A stretch of 64,000 bases of DNA from Apteryx mantelli (Eukaryota; Chordata; Aves; Apterygiformes; Apterygidae): NCBI RefSeq assembly GCF_036417845.1, contig NC_090012.1, positions 992,001-1,056,000 of the forward strand, in the 5' to 3' direction. How positions within the stretch are numbered: the stretch's first letter is position 1; every line of letters begins with the position of its first letter. Below the pieces are notes generated by a model. That model saw nothing but the letters and a program-made list of their open reading frames with translations, made no database searches and had not been told where the DNA came from. A program made the translations under genes and the position numbers. Below, piece by piece: positions 1 to 8,830 of this stretch.

Positions 1-52
1 CTCTCCCGGGCGATCCCTCTCCCGGCGCCCTGCTGATGCCGGCTCGTTGCAG

Positions 53-127
53 AGCGGCCGCAAGGCCGTGAAGTCGGTGCTGTGGGTGTCGGCGGACGGG
101 CTCCGCGTGGTGGACGACAAGACCAAG
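53..127 (+). CDS. NUMBL: NUMBL exon: PTB domain segment ([17 protein letters not shown])
   Basis: This 75-nt exon starts after a TTGCAG acceptor and ends before GTGAGC. It encodes a central beta-strand region of the PTB fold, nearly identical to human NUMBL. The first codon of the exon could be shifted by a base or two, because the acceptor reads CAGAG. Confidence 0.9.
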
Positions 128-2201
128 GTGAGCGGGCGCCCGGGGCGTCCCCGGCCGGGGCGGCACGGCGCGGCGCAGTGGGAGCCGGCCCCGGCTCAGG
201 CGCCCCCCTCCTCGCCCAGGACCTCCTCGTCGACCAGACCATCGAGAAGGTCTCGTTCTGCGCCCCCGACCGCAACTTCGACAAGGCCTTCTCCTACATC
301 TGCCGGGACGGCACCACGCGCCGCTGGATCTGCCACTGCTTCCTGGCCCTCAAGGACTCCGTGAGTGCCGGGGCCGGGTGCAGGGGACGTGGCAGCTTGT
401 GAGCGATGCACCGGGTCGGGCACGGGGGATGCTCTGGCTCACGGGGCATGCACCAGGGCTGGATGCATGGGATGCTCCAGCTCTCATGGGATGCACCAGG
501 GCTGGCTGTGCGGGATGCTCCGGCTCATGGCGGATGCACCAGGGCTGGGTGCATGGGACAACCTAGCTCATGTGGGATGCGCCAGGGCTGGGTGCATGGG
601 ATGCTCCGGCTCACAGGGGACGCTCCAGAGCTGGATGCGCAAGATGCACCAGGGGTGGGTGTGTGGATGCATGTGATGCTCCGGGGACGGTTGCATGCGA
701 TGCTCCGGGGACAGGTGCGCGGGCTGCTCCGGGGACGGGTGCGCGGGCTGCTCCAGCGCAGGCGGGACGCGCCGCCCTGAGCCCCCGCGTCCCCGCAGGG
801 CGAGCGGCTGAGCCACGCCGTGGGCTGCGCCTTCGCGGCCTGCCTGGAGCGCAAGCAGAGGCGGGAGAAGGAGTGCGGCGTCACGGCCTCCTTCGACACC
901 TCCCGCACCAGCTTCGCCCGCGAGGGCTCCTTCCGGGCGCCGGGCGCCGCGCAGCCGGCCCAGCGCCAGGGCGTCATGCGCCAGCTGCAGGACAAGAAGC
1001 GAGGTGCCCGGGGACGGGGGTGGGGGGCGGCGGGAGGAGGAGGAGGAGGAGGGCGAGGAAGGGCGGCCGGTCTAACCCCCGCTCTCCCTCCAGCCGAGGC
1101 GGCCCCCGCGGCGGCGGCCCCGGCCCCGGCGGAGCCCCCGGGGTCGGCGCAGCCCGGAGGCGCCTCGCCGCCGCCGGCCGCCACGTCGCCGGCGGAGGGG
1201 GCGGCGGGGGGGGGCCCGCAGCACGCCATCCCCCGGCGCCACGCGCCCCTGGAGCAGCTGGTGCGCCAGGGCTCCTTCCGCGGCTTCCCGGCCCTCAGCC
1301 AGAAGAACTCGCCCTTCAAGCGGCAGCTCTCGCTGCGGCTCAACGAGCTGCCCTCCACCCTCCAGCGCAAGGACAGCTTCCAGGCCCGCGGCGCCGGTGA
1401 GGGGCTCGGGGCCGGGGGGGGGGGGGGGGGGCGGCAGCACCCTGGTGCGGGGGATCCTCCGGGCATCGCCCCCGTGGGCATTGCCCCCGTGGGCACTGCC
1501 TCCGGGGGGTGCTGAGGTTTTTGGAGTCCCCTGACGCCTTTTTGTGTGTTCCCCCCCCCCCAGTGCTGGAGCTGGAGTCGAGCCCCCCCGGCGACAGCGA
1601 CGGGATCAACGACCTCTGCAGCCAGATCGACGCCTCCTTCGCCTGCCCCCCCGGGGACCCCTTCGGCATCGCGGCCCCCAACGGCGCCGCCACCCCCCCC
1701 GCGGAGGGGGGCCTCGCAGGTACCCCCGCCCCGGCCTGCCCTCATCCCCCCTTGCATGGGGGCACCTACATTCCCCCCCCCTTGCATGGGGGCACCCCTA
1801 TCCCTGCATGCATGGGGCCACCTGCATCTCCCCCCCCGTGCATGGGGGCACCCGTGTCCCCTCCCATGCACAGGGGCACTTGCATCCCTCCCCCTCGCAT
1901 AGGGACACCCATATCCCCCCCCCTTGCATGGGGGCACCCCAATCTCCCCCCCATGCATGGCGGTACCCCCATCCCTCCCCTTGGACAGGGCCACCCGCGT
2001 GCCACCCCAGCAGCACCCGCCGCCTGCAGCCCCCCCTGCGCCCCCTTCATCCCTCCTCCTCCTCCTCCTCCTCCTCCCTGCAGGCCCCGCGTCCTGGGCT
2101 GAGGGGGCGGCCGCGGGGGCCCCCCCCTTCCAGCCGGGCCACCGCCGCACCCCGTCGGAGGCCGAGCGGTGGCTCGAGGAGGTCTCCAAGACGGCCAAGG
2201 C

Positions 2202-2242
<41 letters not shown>

Positions 2243-2641
2243 CGGGCGCCGGCCCCCCCTACCCGCTGGGCTACGAGGCGGCCCCCCCCCCCCGCCGCCG
2301 CCCCCCCCAGCATCTTCCTGCCGGCCTTCGTGCCCGTGGGCGCCTACGCGCCGGCGCTGCCCTTCGGGGCGCCCGCCGTGCCCGTGGTGGGCATCACCCC
2401 CTCGCAGATGGTGGCCAACGCCTTCTGCGCCGCCGCCGCCGCCGCCCCGCCGCCCGCCGCCGAGCTCGCCGCCAAGGCCAGCCCCTTCGCCCCGGCGCTG
2501 CCCGCGCCCCCCCCGCCACGGCCCCCCGCCCCCCCGGACCCCTTCGAGGTGCAGTGGGCCGCCCTGGAGTCCAAGCCCCCCCCGCCGGCCCCCAACCCCT
2601 TCGCCGGCGACGCGCAGAAAACCTTCGAGATCGAGCTGTGA
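53..2641 (+). CDS. NUMBL: NUMBL (Numb-like endocytic adaptor), 3' six exons; 5' end outside window
   Basis: Numb-like is a cytoplasmic adaptor that antagonises Notch and works in clathrin-dependent endocytosis, cell polarity and neurogenesis. Spliced exons are 53-127, 220-360, 799-1003, 1094-1396, 1564-1719 and 2084-2641, all with GT-AG junctions and compatible phases. The first two exons and the start of the third encode the C-terminal half of the PTB domain ([19 protein letters not shown], then [20 protein letters not shown]). Next come the basic, phosphorylatable Numb-family segments ([28 protein letters not shown]), a 13-residue polyglutamine and the C-terminal NPF EH-binding motif followed by KTFEIEL and the stop. 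DPF motifs (AP-2 binding) occur in GDPFG and PDPFE. NUMBL rather than NUMB is indicated by the polyQ tract and by residues such as AERWLEEVS followed by KAQQ. The last exon carries one extra base (see findings), so a naive translation breaks near 2290. Confidence 0.95.
220..360 (+). CDS. NUMBL: NUMBL exon: PTB domain segment ([17 protein letters not shown]...)
   Basis: This 141-nt phase-0 exon lies between CGCCCAG and GTGAGT. It encodes 47 PTB residues through [10 protein letters not shown], almost invariant between NUMB and NUMBL across vertebrates. Confidence 0.95.
361..798 (+). repeat. NUMBL intron filled by a 43-bp minisatellite
   Basis: Units starting GATGCTC or GATGCAC and containing CACCAGGGCTGG begin at 428, 471, 514, 557, 600 and 643, an exact 43-bp spacing. 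They are followed by a shorter CTCCGGGGACGG-type repeat at about 675-765. Open frames across it are by-products of the repeat and have no family resemblance. Confidence 0.85.
799..1003 (+). CDS. NUMBL: NUMBL exon: end of PTB domain and [20 protein letters not shown]
   Basis: The 205-nt exon ends in phase 1 (DKKR then a split codon). It includes the C-terminal PTB helix and the TSFAREGSF segment, a basic Ser motif of the aPKC/CaMK type conserved in Numb proteins. Confidence 0.95.
1094..1396 (+). CDS. NUMBL: NUMBL exon: Ala/Pro-rich linker plus [12 protein letters not shown] block
   Basis: An Ala/Pro-rich, lineage-variable linker is followed by the invariant block [18 protein letters not shown] and by [15 protein letters not shown]. 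Both contain basic-flanked serines that match known aPKC and 14-3-3 site patterns in NUMB. Confidence 0.93.
1564..1719 (+). CDS. NUMBL: NUMBL exon: [15 protein letters not shown] segment
   Basis: The 156-nt exon lies between a C-run/CAG acceptor and GTACCC. It encodes the acidic NumbF-type segment and a DPF tripeptide (GDPFG), the usual AP-2 alpha-ear binding motif. Confidence 0.88.
1720..2083 (+). repeat. NUMBL intron with CATGGGGGCAC-type minisatellite
   Basis: About eight imperfect units of roughly 25-32 bp, each containing CTTGCATGGGGGCACC or a variant, run from about 1745 to 1960. A CTC triplet run and a CTGCAG acceptor follow. Confidence 0.75.
2084..2641 (+). CDS. NUMBL: NUMBL last coding exon with polyQ and NPF/KTFEIEL tail; frameshifted in the assembly
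   Basis: The exon encodes [20 protein letters not shown], 13 glutamines, [28 protein letters not shown] and finally NPF plus KTFEIEL and TGA at 2639-2641. The part before about 2281 and the part after 2309 lie in different frames. The 12-C run at 2282-2293 sits between them, so one extra C in the assembly explains the break. Confidence 0.9.
2203..2241 (+). repeat. Pure (CAG)13 tract encoding polyglutamine in NUMBL
   Basis: Thirteen uninterrupted CAG codons follow [10 protein letters not shown]. Human NUMBL has a longer polyQ tract at the same place, so the tract is an old feature of the gene. Confidence 0.95.
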
Positions 2642-4305
2642 GCGACTCCCCCCCCCCCCCCGCCACCCCAAAAGTGCTGTTGGGTGGGGGGTCCGGGGGG
2701 GGGGCTCTGGGGCTCCCTGCTGCCAGGCTGGGGGGGCCTGGGGCTCCCCCTTCCCCACGGCTGCGGGTCCCCAGTGAGGCTGGGGGGGGGTCCCCAGTGC
2801 CCCCCCCCCCAGGATGGGGGTCCTTGGTCCCCCCTATCAGGGCCCATGGGGGTCCCCAGTGAGGCTGGGGGGGGTCCCCAGTGCCCCCCCCCCAAGGCTG
2901 GGGGTCCCCAGTGCCCCCCATCAGGTCCCGGGGGGGTCCCCAGTGAGGCTGGGGGGGTCCCCAGTGCCCCTCCTCAGGGCCTGAGGGGGTTCCCAGTGTT
3001 CCCCAGTGAGGCTGGGGGGGTTCCCCAGTGCCCCCCCCCAAGGCTGGGGGTCCCCAATGCCCCCCATGAGGTCCCGGGGGGGTCCCCAGTGCCCCCCGTG
3101 AGGGCCTAGGTTGGACTATGGAGTTCAAAGTGGCGTTGGGGGGAGGCAGAACCAGGCTTTGGGGGGGTCTGGGCCCCCCCCCCCCCGCAGCCCCCCTTTG
3201 GCTGCTCTCGGCCCCGGGGGGGATCTGAGCCCTCCCCGGCAGTGCTGGGGGGCCAGGACCCCCCCCCCAGCCCCACGGGGGGACAAGGGACCAAGGAGAG
3301 CCCGGAGCGGGGTCGCACCCGGGGGGGGGGCACTCGCCTCTCCAAATCCTCTTGCGTTTGTTTTTTTTTTTAACTTAAGCAGATTTTTGTATTTTTCTCT
3401 AATTTAATATAATATATATATAAATATATTCCCCTTTTAGTTCGGGGGGGGCACCAGAGCTGGGGGGGGTGACCCCACGCTCTCCAGCCCCCCCCCCCCC
3501 ACGTCCGTCAGTGCCAGCGGTGCTGCTTTTACTGCCAATTTTTGCCCCAAATGGGCATTTCCCACCCCCCACCCCGAGGTGGGGGGGGCGAAGGGGCTGG
3601 TGCCACCGCGGCCCCCGCCCCACGCGTGGGCCTGGGGGGGGGGCAGCGGGGGCCCTCGCACAAGGCGCACGAGGGTGCCCGGGTGGGGGGGGCCCTGGTG
3701 CGAAGCGTGCAAGATGCATCGGTGTGCAAGGTGTGCGGGGGCCCTGGTGCAAAGCGTGCGAGGTGCGCCGGTGTGCAAGGGCCCTCGTGCAAGGCGTGGG
3801 GGGGCCCTGGTGCAAAGCGTGCAAGATGCGCCGGTGTGCAAGGGGTGCAGGGGCCCTGGTGCAAAGCGTGCAAGGTGCGCCGGTGTGCAAGGGCCCTCGT
3901 GCAAGGTGTGGGGGGGCCCTGGTACAAAGCGTGCGAGGCCCGTGAGCGCCCTGGCACGGGGTGTGCAAGGCGGGTGCAGGCCCCCGTGCAAGGTGTGCAA
4001 GGGCCCTCGTGCGAGGCGTGCAGGATCCTTGTGCAAGGCGTTCAGGATCCTCGTGCAAGGCGTGCAAGGCGTGCAGGGCCCCGGTGCGAGGCGTGCGGGC
4101 GCCGGCGAGCCCCGCGCCGCCCCCGCGCCGTCCCCCGCGTCTCCGCGCCCCGCCGTTACCTCAGCTCCGATTGTACCCGCGGCGGGCGGGCGGGGGGGGG
4201 GGAGGGAAGGGGGGGGGCCGCGGGATTTTCTATCTTTATTTCCAGATTTTTTGTATCGCAGAAATGACAGTAATATGAATAAAGGCTCCTCCGCTTCGTA
4301 CCCGG
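2642..4305 (+). other. NUMBL: NUMBL 3' UTR, repeat-rich
   Basis: Non-coding sequence follows the NUMBL stop. 2690-3110 is a run of GGCTGGGGG / GGTCCCCAGTGCCCC units. 3350-3435 is a T- and AT-rich stretch. 3665-4100 holds repeated GTGCAAGGCGTGC-type units. The AT-containing stretch at 4225-4290 ends in AATAAA. The 3' end is inferred from the polyadenylation signal only. Confidence 0.7.
4278..4283 (+). terminator. AATAAA polyadenylation signal, probable NUMBL 3' end
   Basis: A canonical AATAAA sits in the first non-repetitive AT-containing stretch downstream of the NUMBL stop, about 1.64 kb after it. Cleavage would fall near 4295-4310. Confidence 0.65.
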
Positions 4306-4349
4306 GGCCGGGGCGCGTCGCGGGGCCGGCGGGGGCCGCGGCTGCACGC

Positions 4350-4430
4350 CGGCCCCTGCACACGCGCGTGCACACGCGCACACACATGCATGCACATACA
4401 TACATACATACATATATATATATTTATCGC
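4350..4430. repeat. CA/CG alternating tract passing into (TACA)n and (TA)n
   Basis: Alternating purine-pyrimidine sequence: CACGCG/CACACA at 4358-4390, then ACATACATACAT and TATATATAT up to about 4425. It marks the end of the NUMBL transcription unit. Confidence 0.85.
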
Positions 4431-5535
4431 CTTATCTTGCATAAGGAACTGGATCACTCGCAGTTGCCGTGGCAACCTGCAGGGATCCCTGCCGGTGCTT
4501 AAAGGGGCCGCCGCTGCGGGGAGGGGGCAGAGCTGCCCCCCGGCCTTGCCCTGCCTCAGTTTCCCCGCGCATGACGGGGCTGGGCCCCCCCGGGACAGCA
4601 GGGCTCGGGCGCAGCGGGGCCACGGGGCAGCGCTTGGGGGGGCCTGGGGGGGCTGGGCAGGGGTCCTGCCCGGGGGGGCTCCAGGGGCAGGGTGGGGGTC
4701 CCACCCAGGGTCTATGGGTGGAGTGTGGGGGTCCCACTCGGGGTCTATGTGGCCTGCGCTGGGGGTCCCACAGGGTCCATGGGGCCTGGGCAGGGGGTCC
4801 CACCTGGGGGCTCTGGGCCCGGTTCCAGGGTCCCACATGGGGTCTATGGGGTCTGGGCAGGGGGGCTCTGGGGCCGGTGCAGGGGTCCCACATGGGGTCT
4901 ATGGGGTCTGGGCAGGGGGGCTCTGGGCCCGGTGCAGGGGTCCTACACAGGGTCTACAGGGTCTGGGCAGGGGTCCTGCCCGGGTGGGGGGTCTATGGGT
5001 GCAGTGCGGGAGGTCCTGCCTTGGGTCCATGGGGTCTGGGCAGGGGGGCAGGGGGCAGGGGTCCCACCTGGGGCTCTGAGGGTGGTGCGGGGATCCCACA
5101 TGGAGTCCATGGGGCCTGGGCAGGGGCCCTTCCCGGGGGGGAGGGGGGTCCCACCTAGGGGGCTGTGGGTGCAGTGCCTGGGATCCCGTCCCGGGGGACT
5201 CCGGGCCTGGCACAGGGGGTCCCGCCTGGAGGGTCCATGGGGCCTGGGCAGGGGTCCCAGGGTCCTGCCTGGGGTCTATGGGGTCGGGCAGGGGTCCCAG
5301 GGTCCCGCCTGGAGGGTCCATGGGGCCTGGGCAGGGCTTGCGCTCGGGGTCCATGGGGCCAGTGCAGGTGTCCCGGGGTCCCGCCGGGGGTCTCGGCCGG
5401 GGGTCTATAGGGTCGGGCAGGAGTCCGGGGGGTGCCGGGGTCCCGCCCAAGGGGTGCGGAGGGTGCGGGCAGGGCTCCCGGCTGTGCCAGGTCCCGTCCG
5501 AGGGCTCCGGGGCTCCGGCAGGGTCCCAGCCGGCG
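4431..5535. repeat. NUMBL-DPF1 intergenic spacer with a 55-bp minisatellite
   Basis: From about 4680 to 5410, units containing GGGGTCTATGGGGTCTGGGC and GGGGTCCCACATGG recur. The clearest copies have TCCCACATGG (or TCCTACACAG) at 4831, 4886 and 4941, a 55-bp period that degenerates outward. No gene is seen. Confidence 0.8.
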
Positions 5536-5790
5536 CCGGGGCTCGGTCCGGTTCGGCTCGGCCCGGTTCAGTTCGGTTCACCCCGGTTCGGCTCGGCTCG
5601 GCTCGGCTGGGTTCGGTTCGGTTCGGTTCGGCTCGGCTCGGTTCGCCCCGGTTCGGCTCGTCCCTGTTCGGCCCGGTTCGGCTCGGTTCGCCCCGGTTCG
5701 GTTCGCCCCGGTTCGGTTCGCCCCGGCTTGGCTCGGCCCGGCTCGGCTCGGCTCGGTTCGCCCCGGTTCGGCTCGGCCCGGTTCGGCTCG
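5536..5790. repeat. (GGTTC/GGCTC) pentamer-decamer array upstream of DPF1 exon 1A
   Basis: About 250 bp consist almost wholly of CGGTTCGGCTCG and CCCCGGTTCG units. The array abuts the promoter hairpin described separately. It is not the TTAGGG telomere repeat. Confidence 0.85.
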
Positions 5791-5791
5791 G

Positions 5792-5929
5792 CTCATTCAT
5801 CCTCCGGGGCCGGGGCGCGGGGCGGGGGGCGGCGGGACTACATTTCCCAGGCTGCCGGGGCGCGCGGGGCGGGCTGGGGGCCGCCCGCACCGGCCCCGGC
5901 CCCGGCCCCGGCCCCGGAGGATGAATGAG
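5792..5929. promoter_or_regulatory. DPF1: DPF1 promoter A: 25-bp perfect inverted repeat around a ZNF143-like site
   Basis: The arms 5792-5816 and 5905-5929 are exact reverse complements, separated by 88 bp. The loop contains ACTACATTTCCCAGGCTGC (5837-5855), a close match to the ZNF143/Staf element. DPF1 exon 1A starts coding 113 bp after ACTACATTTCCCAGGCTGC ends. The promoter role is inferred from the motif and position. Confidence 0.65.
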
Positions 5930-5995
5930 GCGCCGGGGCGCTGCACGGCCCCAGCCGCGCCGGGGCCATGGCCACGGCCGTCCACAACCCGCTGA
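5921..5995 (+). other. Upstream ORF overlapping the DPF1 exon-1A start codon
   Basis: An ATG at 5921, inside the right arm of the inverted repeat, opens a 24-codon frame that ends at a TGA at 5993-5995. It overlaps the DPF1 start (5968) in another frame. If the 5' UTR begins upstream of 5921 it could reduce initiation at the main ATG, which itself has a good context (GGGCCATGG). Confidence 0.45.
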
Positions 5996-5999
5996 AATC
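5968..5999 (+). CDS. DPF1: DPF1 alternative first coding exon 1A ([10 protein letters not shown])
   Basis: ATG in GGGCCATGG context is followed by ten codons and two bases of a split codon, then the donor GTGAGT. The peptide resembles DPF3's MATVIHNPLKA, so this is probably the ancestral-type N terminus. Confidence 0.85.
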
Positions 6000-8798
6000 G
6001 TGAGTGCCCCGGGGGGGGGGGGGGGCAGCGGCGGCGCCCGGGGCTGCGGGGGGGGGTGCGCGGGGTGCGCGGCGAGCCGGGGGTGTCTGCGGTGCACCGC
6101 GGGTCTGCGGTGCACAGGGGTGCGCAGGCTGCCAGGGGTGCTCAGGGTGTCTGGGATGCGCGGGGTGTCTGCGGTGCACAGGGGTGCGCAGGCTGCCAGG
6201 GGTGCTCAGGGTGTCTGGGATGCGCGGGGTGTCTGCGGTGCACAGGGGTGCGCGGGGCTTCCAGGGTGCACAGGGTGTCTGGGGTGCACAGGGGTGCACA
6301 GGCTGTCAGCGATGCACAGGGGTGCACGGGGCTTCCAGGGTGCACAGGCTGTCAGGGGTGCACAGGGTGTCTGGGGTGCACAGGGTATCAGGGGTGCACA
6401 GGCTGTCAGTGATGCACAGGGGTGCACGGGGCTTCCAGGGTGCACAGGGTGTCTGGGGTGCACAGGGTATCTGGGGTGCACAGGGGTGCACAGGCTGTCA
6501 GCGATGCACAGGGGTGCACGGGGCTTCCAGGGTGCACAGGCTGTCAGGGGTGCACAGGGTGTCTGGGGTGCACAGGGTGTAAGGGATGCACAGGGGTGCA
6601 CAGTGAGCCGGGGGTGTCCGGGTGCACAGTGTGTCTGGGGGTGCACAGCGAGCTTTGGTTGTCCAAGGTGCACAACGTGTCAGGGGTGCACAGCAAACCG
6701 GGGCTGTCTGGGGTGCGCAGGGTGTCAGGGGTGCACAGGGTGTCTGGGGTGCATAATGTGTCTGGGGTGCGCAGGGTTTCCGGGGCACACAGGGTATCTG
6801 GGGTGCTCAGGGTGTCAGGGGTGCACAGGGGTGCACAGCGAGCCGGGGGCGTCCGGGTGCATGAGGTGTCTGGGGGTGCACAGTGAGCCTCGGCTGTCCA
6901 AGGTGCGCGGGGTGTCTGGGGTGCACAGCAAGCCTGGGGTGTCTGAGGTGTGTGAGGTGTTTGGGGGTGCACAGCGAGCCTGGGGGTGTCCGGGGTACCT
7001 TAGGTATCTGGGGGGCACAGGGCTGCACAGCAAGCCCAGGGTGTCCGGGTTGCACAGGGTGTCTGGGGGTGCACAATGAGCCTGGGGTGTCTGGGGTGCA
7101 CAGGGTCTTTGGGGCACACAGGGTGTCTGGGGGTGCATGGGGTGTCTGGGGCACACAAGGTGTCTGGGGGTGCACAGGGTGTCTGGGGTGCACAGCGTGT
7201 CTGGGGCGCACAGGGCTGCACAGCGAGGCTGGCGTGTCCGGGGCATCCAGGGGTGCCTGGAGCACCCAGGCTGGGGGCAGAGACGTGGGGAGCGTGTCCG
7301 TGGGGCTGTGCACCAGCGGCCAGCTGGCTGCGCGTGCGTGCGTGCGTGTGCGCGTGTGCAGGAGTCGTGCGTGTGTAAGCTGGTGGGAAGGCGCATGTGT
7401 GCGCTGCGCCTCGGCGTGTGCTCGTGGGTAAGGTTGCATGCGGTGACCCGTCGGGGTGCGTGCGCATACCAGGCTGCGTGTGCACGGCCCGTCGGGGTGC
7501 GTGTACACAAGTGATACCATGTGTGCGCAGCCCGTCGGGGCGCGTGCGCACACAGGCTGCGTGTGCACGGCCCGTCGGGGTGCGTGTGCACACACAAGGC
7601 CGCAGGTGGATGGACTGTCATGGTGTGCACACACGTGAGGTGGCATGTGCACAGGTTGCGTGCGCACACAAGATGCAGCATGTGCACAGCCTGTTGAGGC
7701 ATGTGTGCACGGGTGCTACAGCGTGCGCACACACATGATGCAGCATGTGCATGGCCTGTCGAGGCGTGTGCGCATAGGTGCTACAGCGTGTGCACAGCCC
7801 ATCGAGGCGTGTGCACACAGGCGACACAGCGTGTGCACAGCCCATCAAGGAGTGTGCACACACGCGCGATGCAACATGCGCATGACCTGTCAAGGCGTGT
7901 GCACACGCGCAGGAGGCAGCATGTGCCCACACGCGATGCAGCGTGTGCCTGACCTGTTGAGGCATGTGCACGTATGCTGCGTGTGCACGGCCAGCGGGGT
8001 CTGCCTGTCCATGGTGTGTGCGAGGCATGTGCGAGGTGTGTGCAGGGCGTGTGCGAGGCATGCACGAGGTGTGTGCAGGGCGTGTGCGAGGCGTGTGCGA
8101 GGCGTGTGCGGGGTCCAGCTGGGGCTGTCACTGCGGGGGGGCTGGGGGGGGGACGCCCCAGGGACACGGGGACACCGAGCGGCGACGAAGCCGGGGGTCC
8201 CGCAGGGGGTCGGGGGCCCTGGCAGCCCCGGACGCCTGGGCCCCCTGCACATGGGGGGGGGGGGTTTCCCCCTCCCTCCCTCCCCCCCCCTTTGGGTGCA
8301 GCCCTGCGGGGAGGGGGAGCATCAGCCCCGCCCCGCCCCCCGCCGTGACTGACAGCCCCCCCAGCCAATGGGGGCCGGCGGGGGGCGGGCCGGGGGGGCG
8401 CGGCATGCCGGGATATGTAGTTCCCCCCCCCCCCCGCCGCCCTCCCCTCCCCGCCCGGTGCCGGCCGGGACCCGGGGGGGGGGGGGCGGCGCGGACCGGG
8501 CGGGGGGGGGGGGGCGCTCGGGGCCCTCCGCGGCGGGCGGGGGGGGGCCGGGCCGGGCCTGGCCGGGCGGGGGAGGGAGGGAGGGGGGGGCTCCGGGGGA
8601 GGCGGTGGGAAACGGGGGCTGAGCCCCGCCGCCCCCTCCCCGTGCCCGAGCGGCGGAGCGGCCCCGCCGGCGCAAAATGGCCACGGCGCTGCACAAGCCC
8701 CTCAAATGGTGAGTGCCGGCCCGGTTCGGTTCGGCCCCCCCCCCGCCGCCGCCATCCCCGGCCCGGTTCGGCCTCCCCTCCCCCCCCCGGCCCCGCCC

Positions 8799-8830
<32 letters not shown>

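Noticed and set aside
2281-2310. A micro-intron ending in CCCCCCCCAG inside the NUMBL last exon
   Set aside because: No GT or GC donor exists within a feasible distance; a one-base homopolymer error explains the frame change better.
5536-5790. Interstitial telomere repeat
   Set aside because: The unit is GGTTC/GGCTC, not TTAGGG.
6004-7514. Cys/Gly/His-rich frames resembling metallothionein or keratin-associated proteins
   Set aside because: Products of the GGTGCACAGGGTGTC repeat; both strands and several frames look alike.
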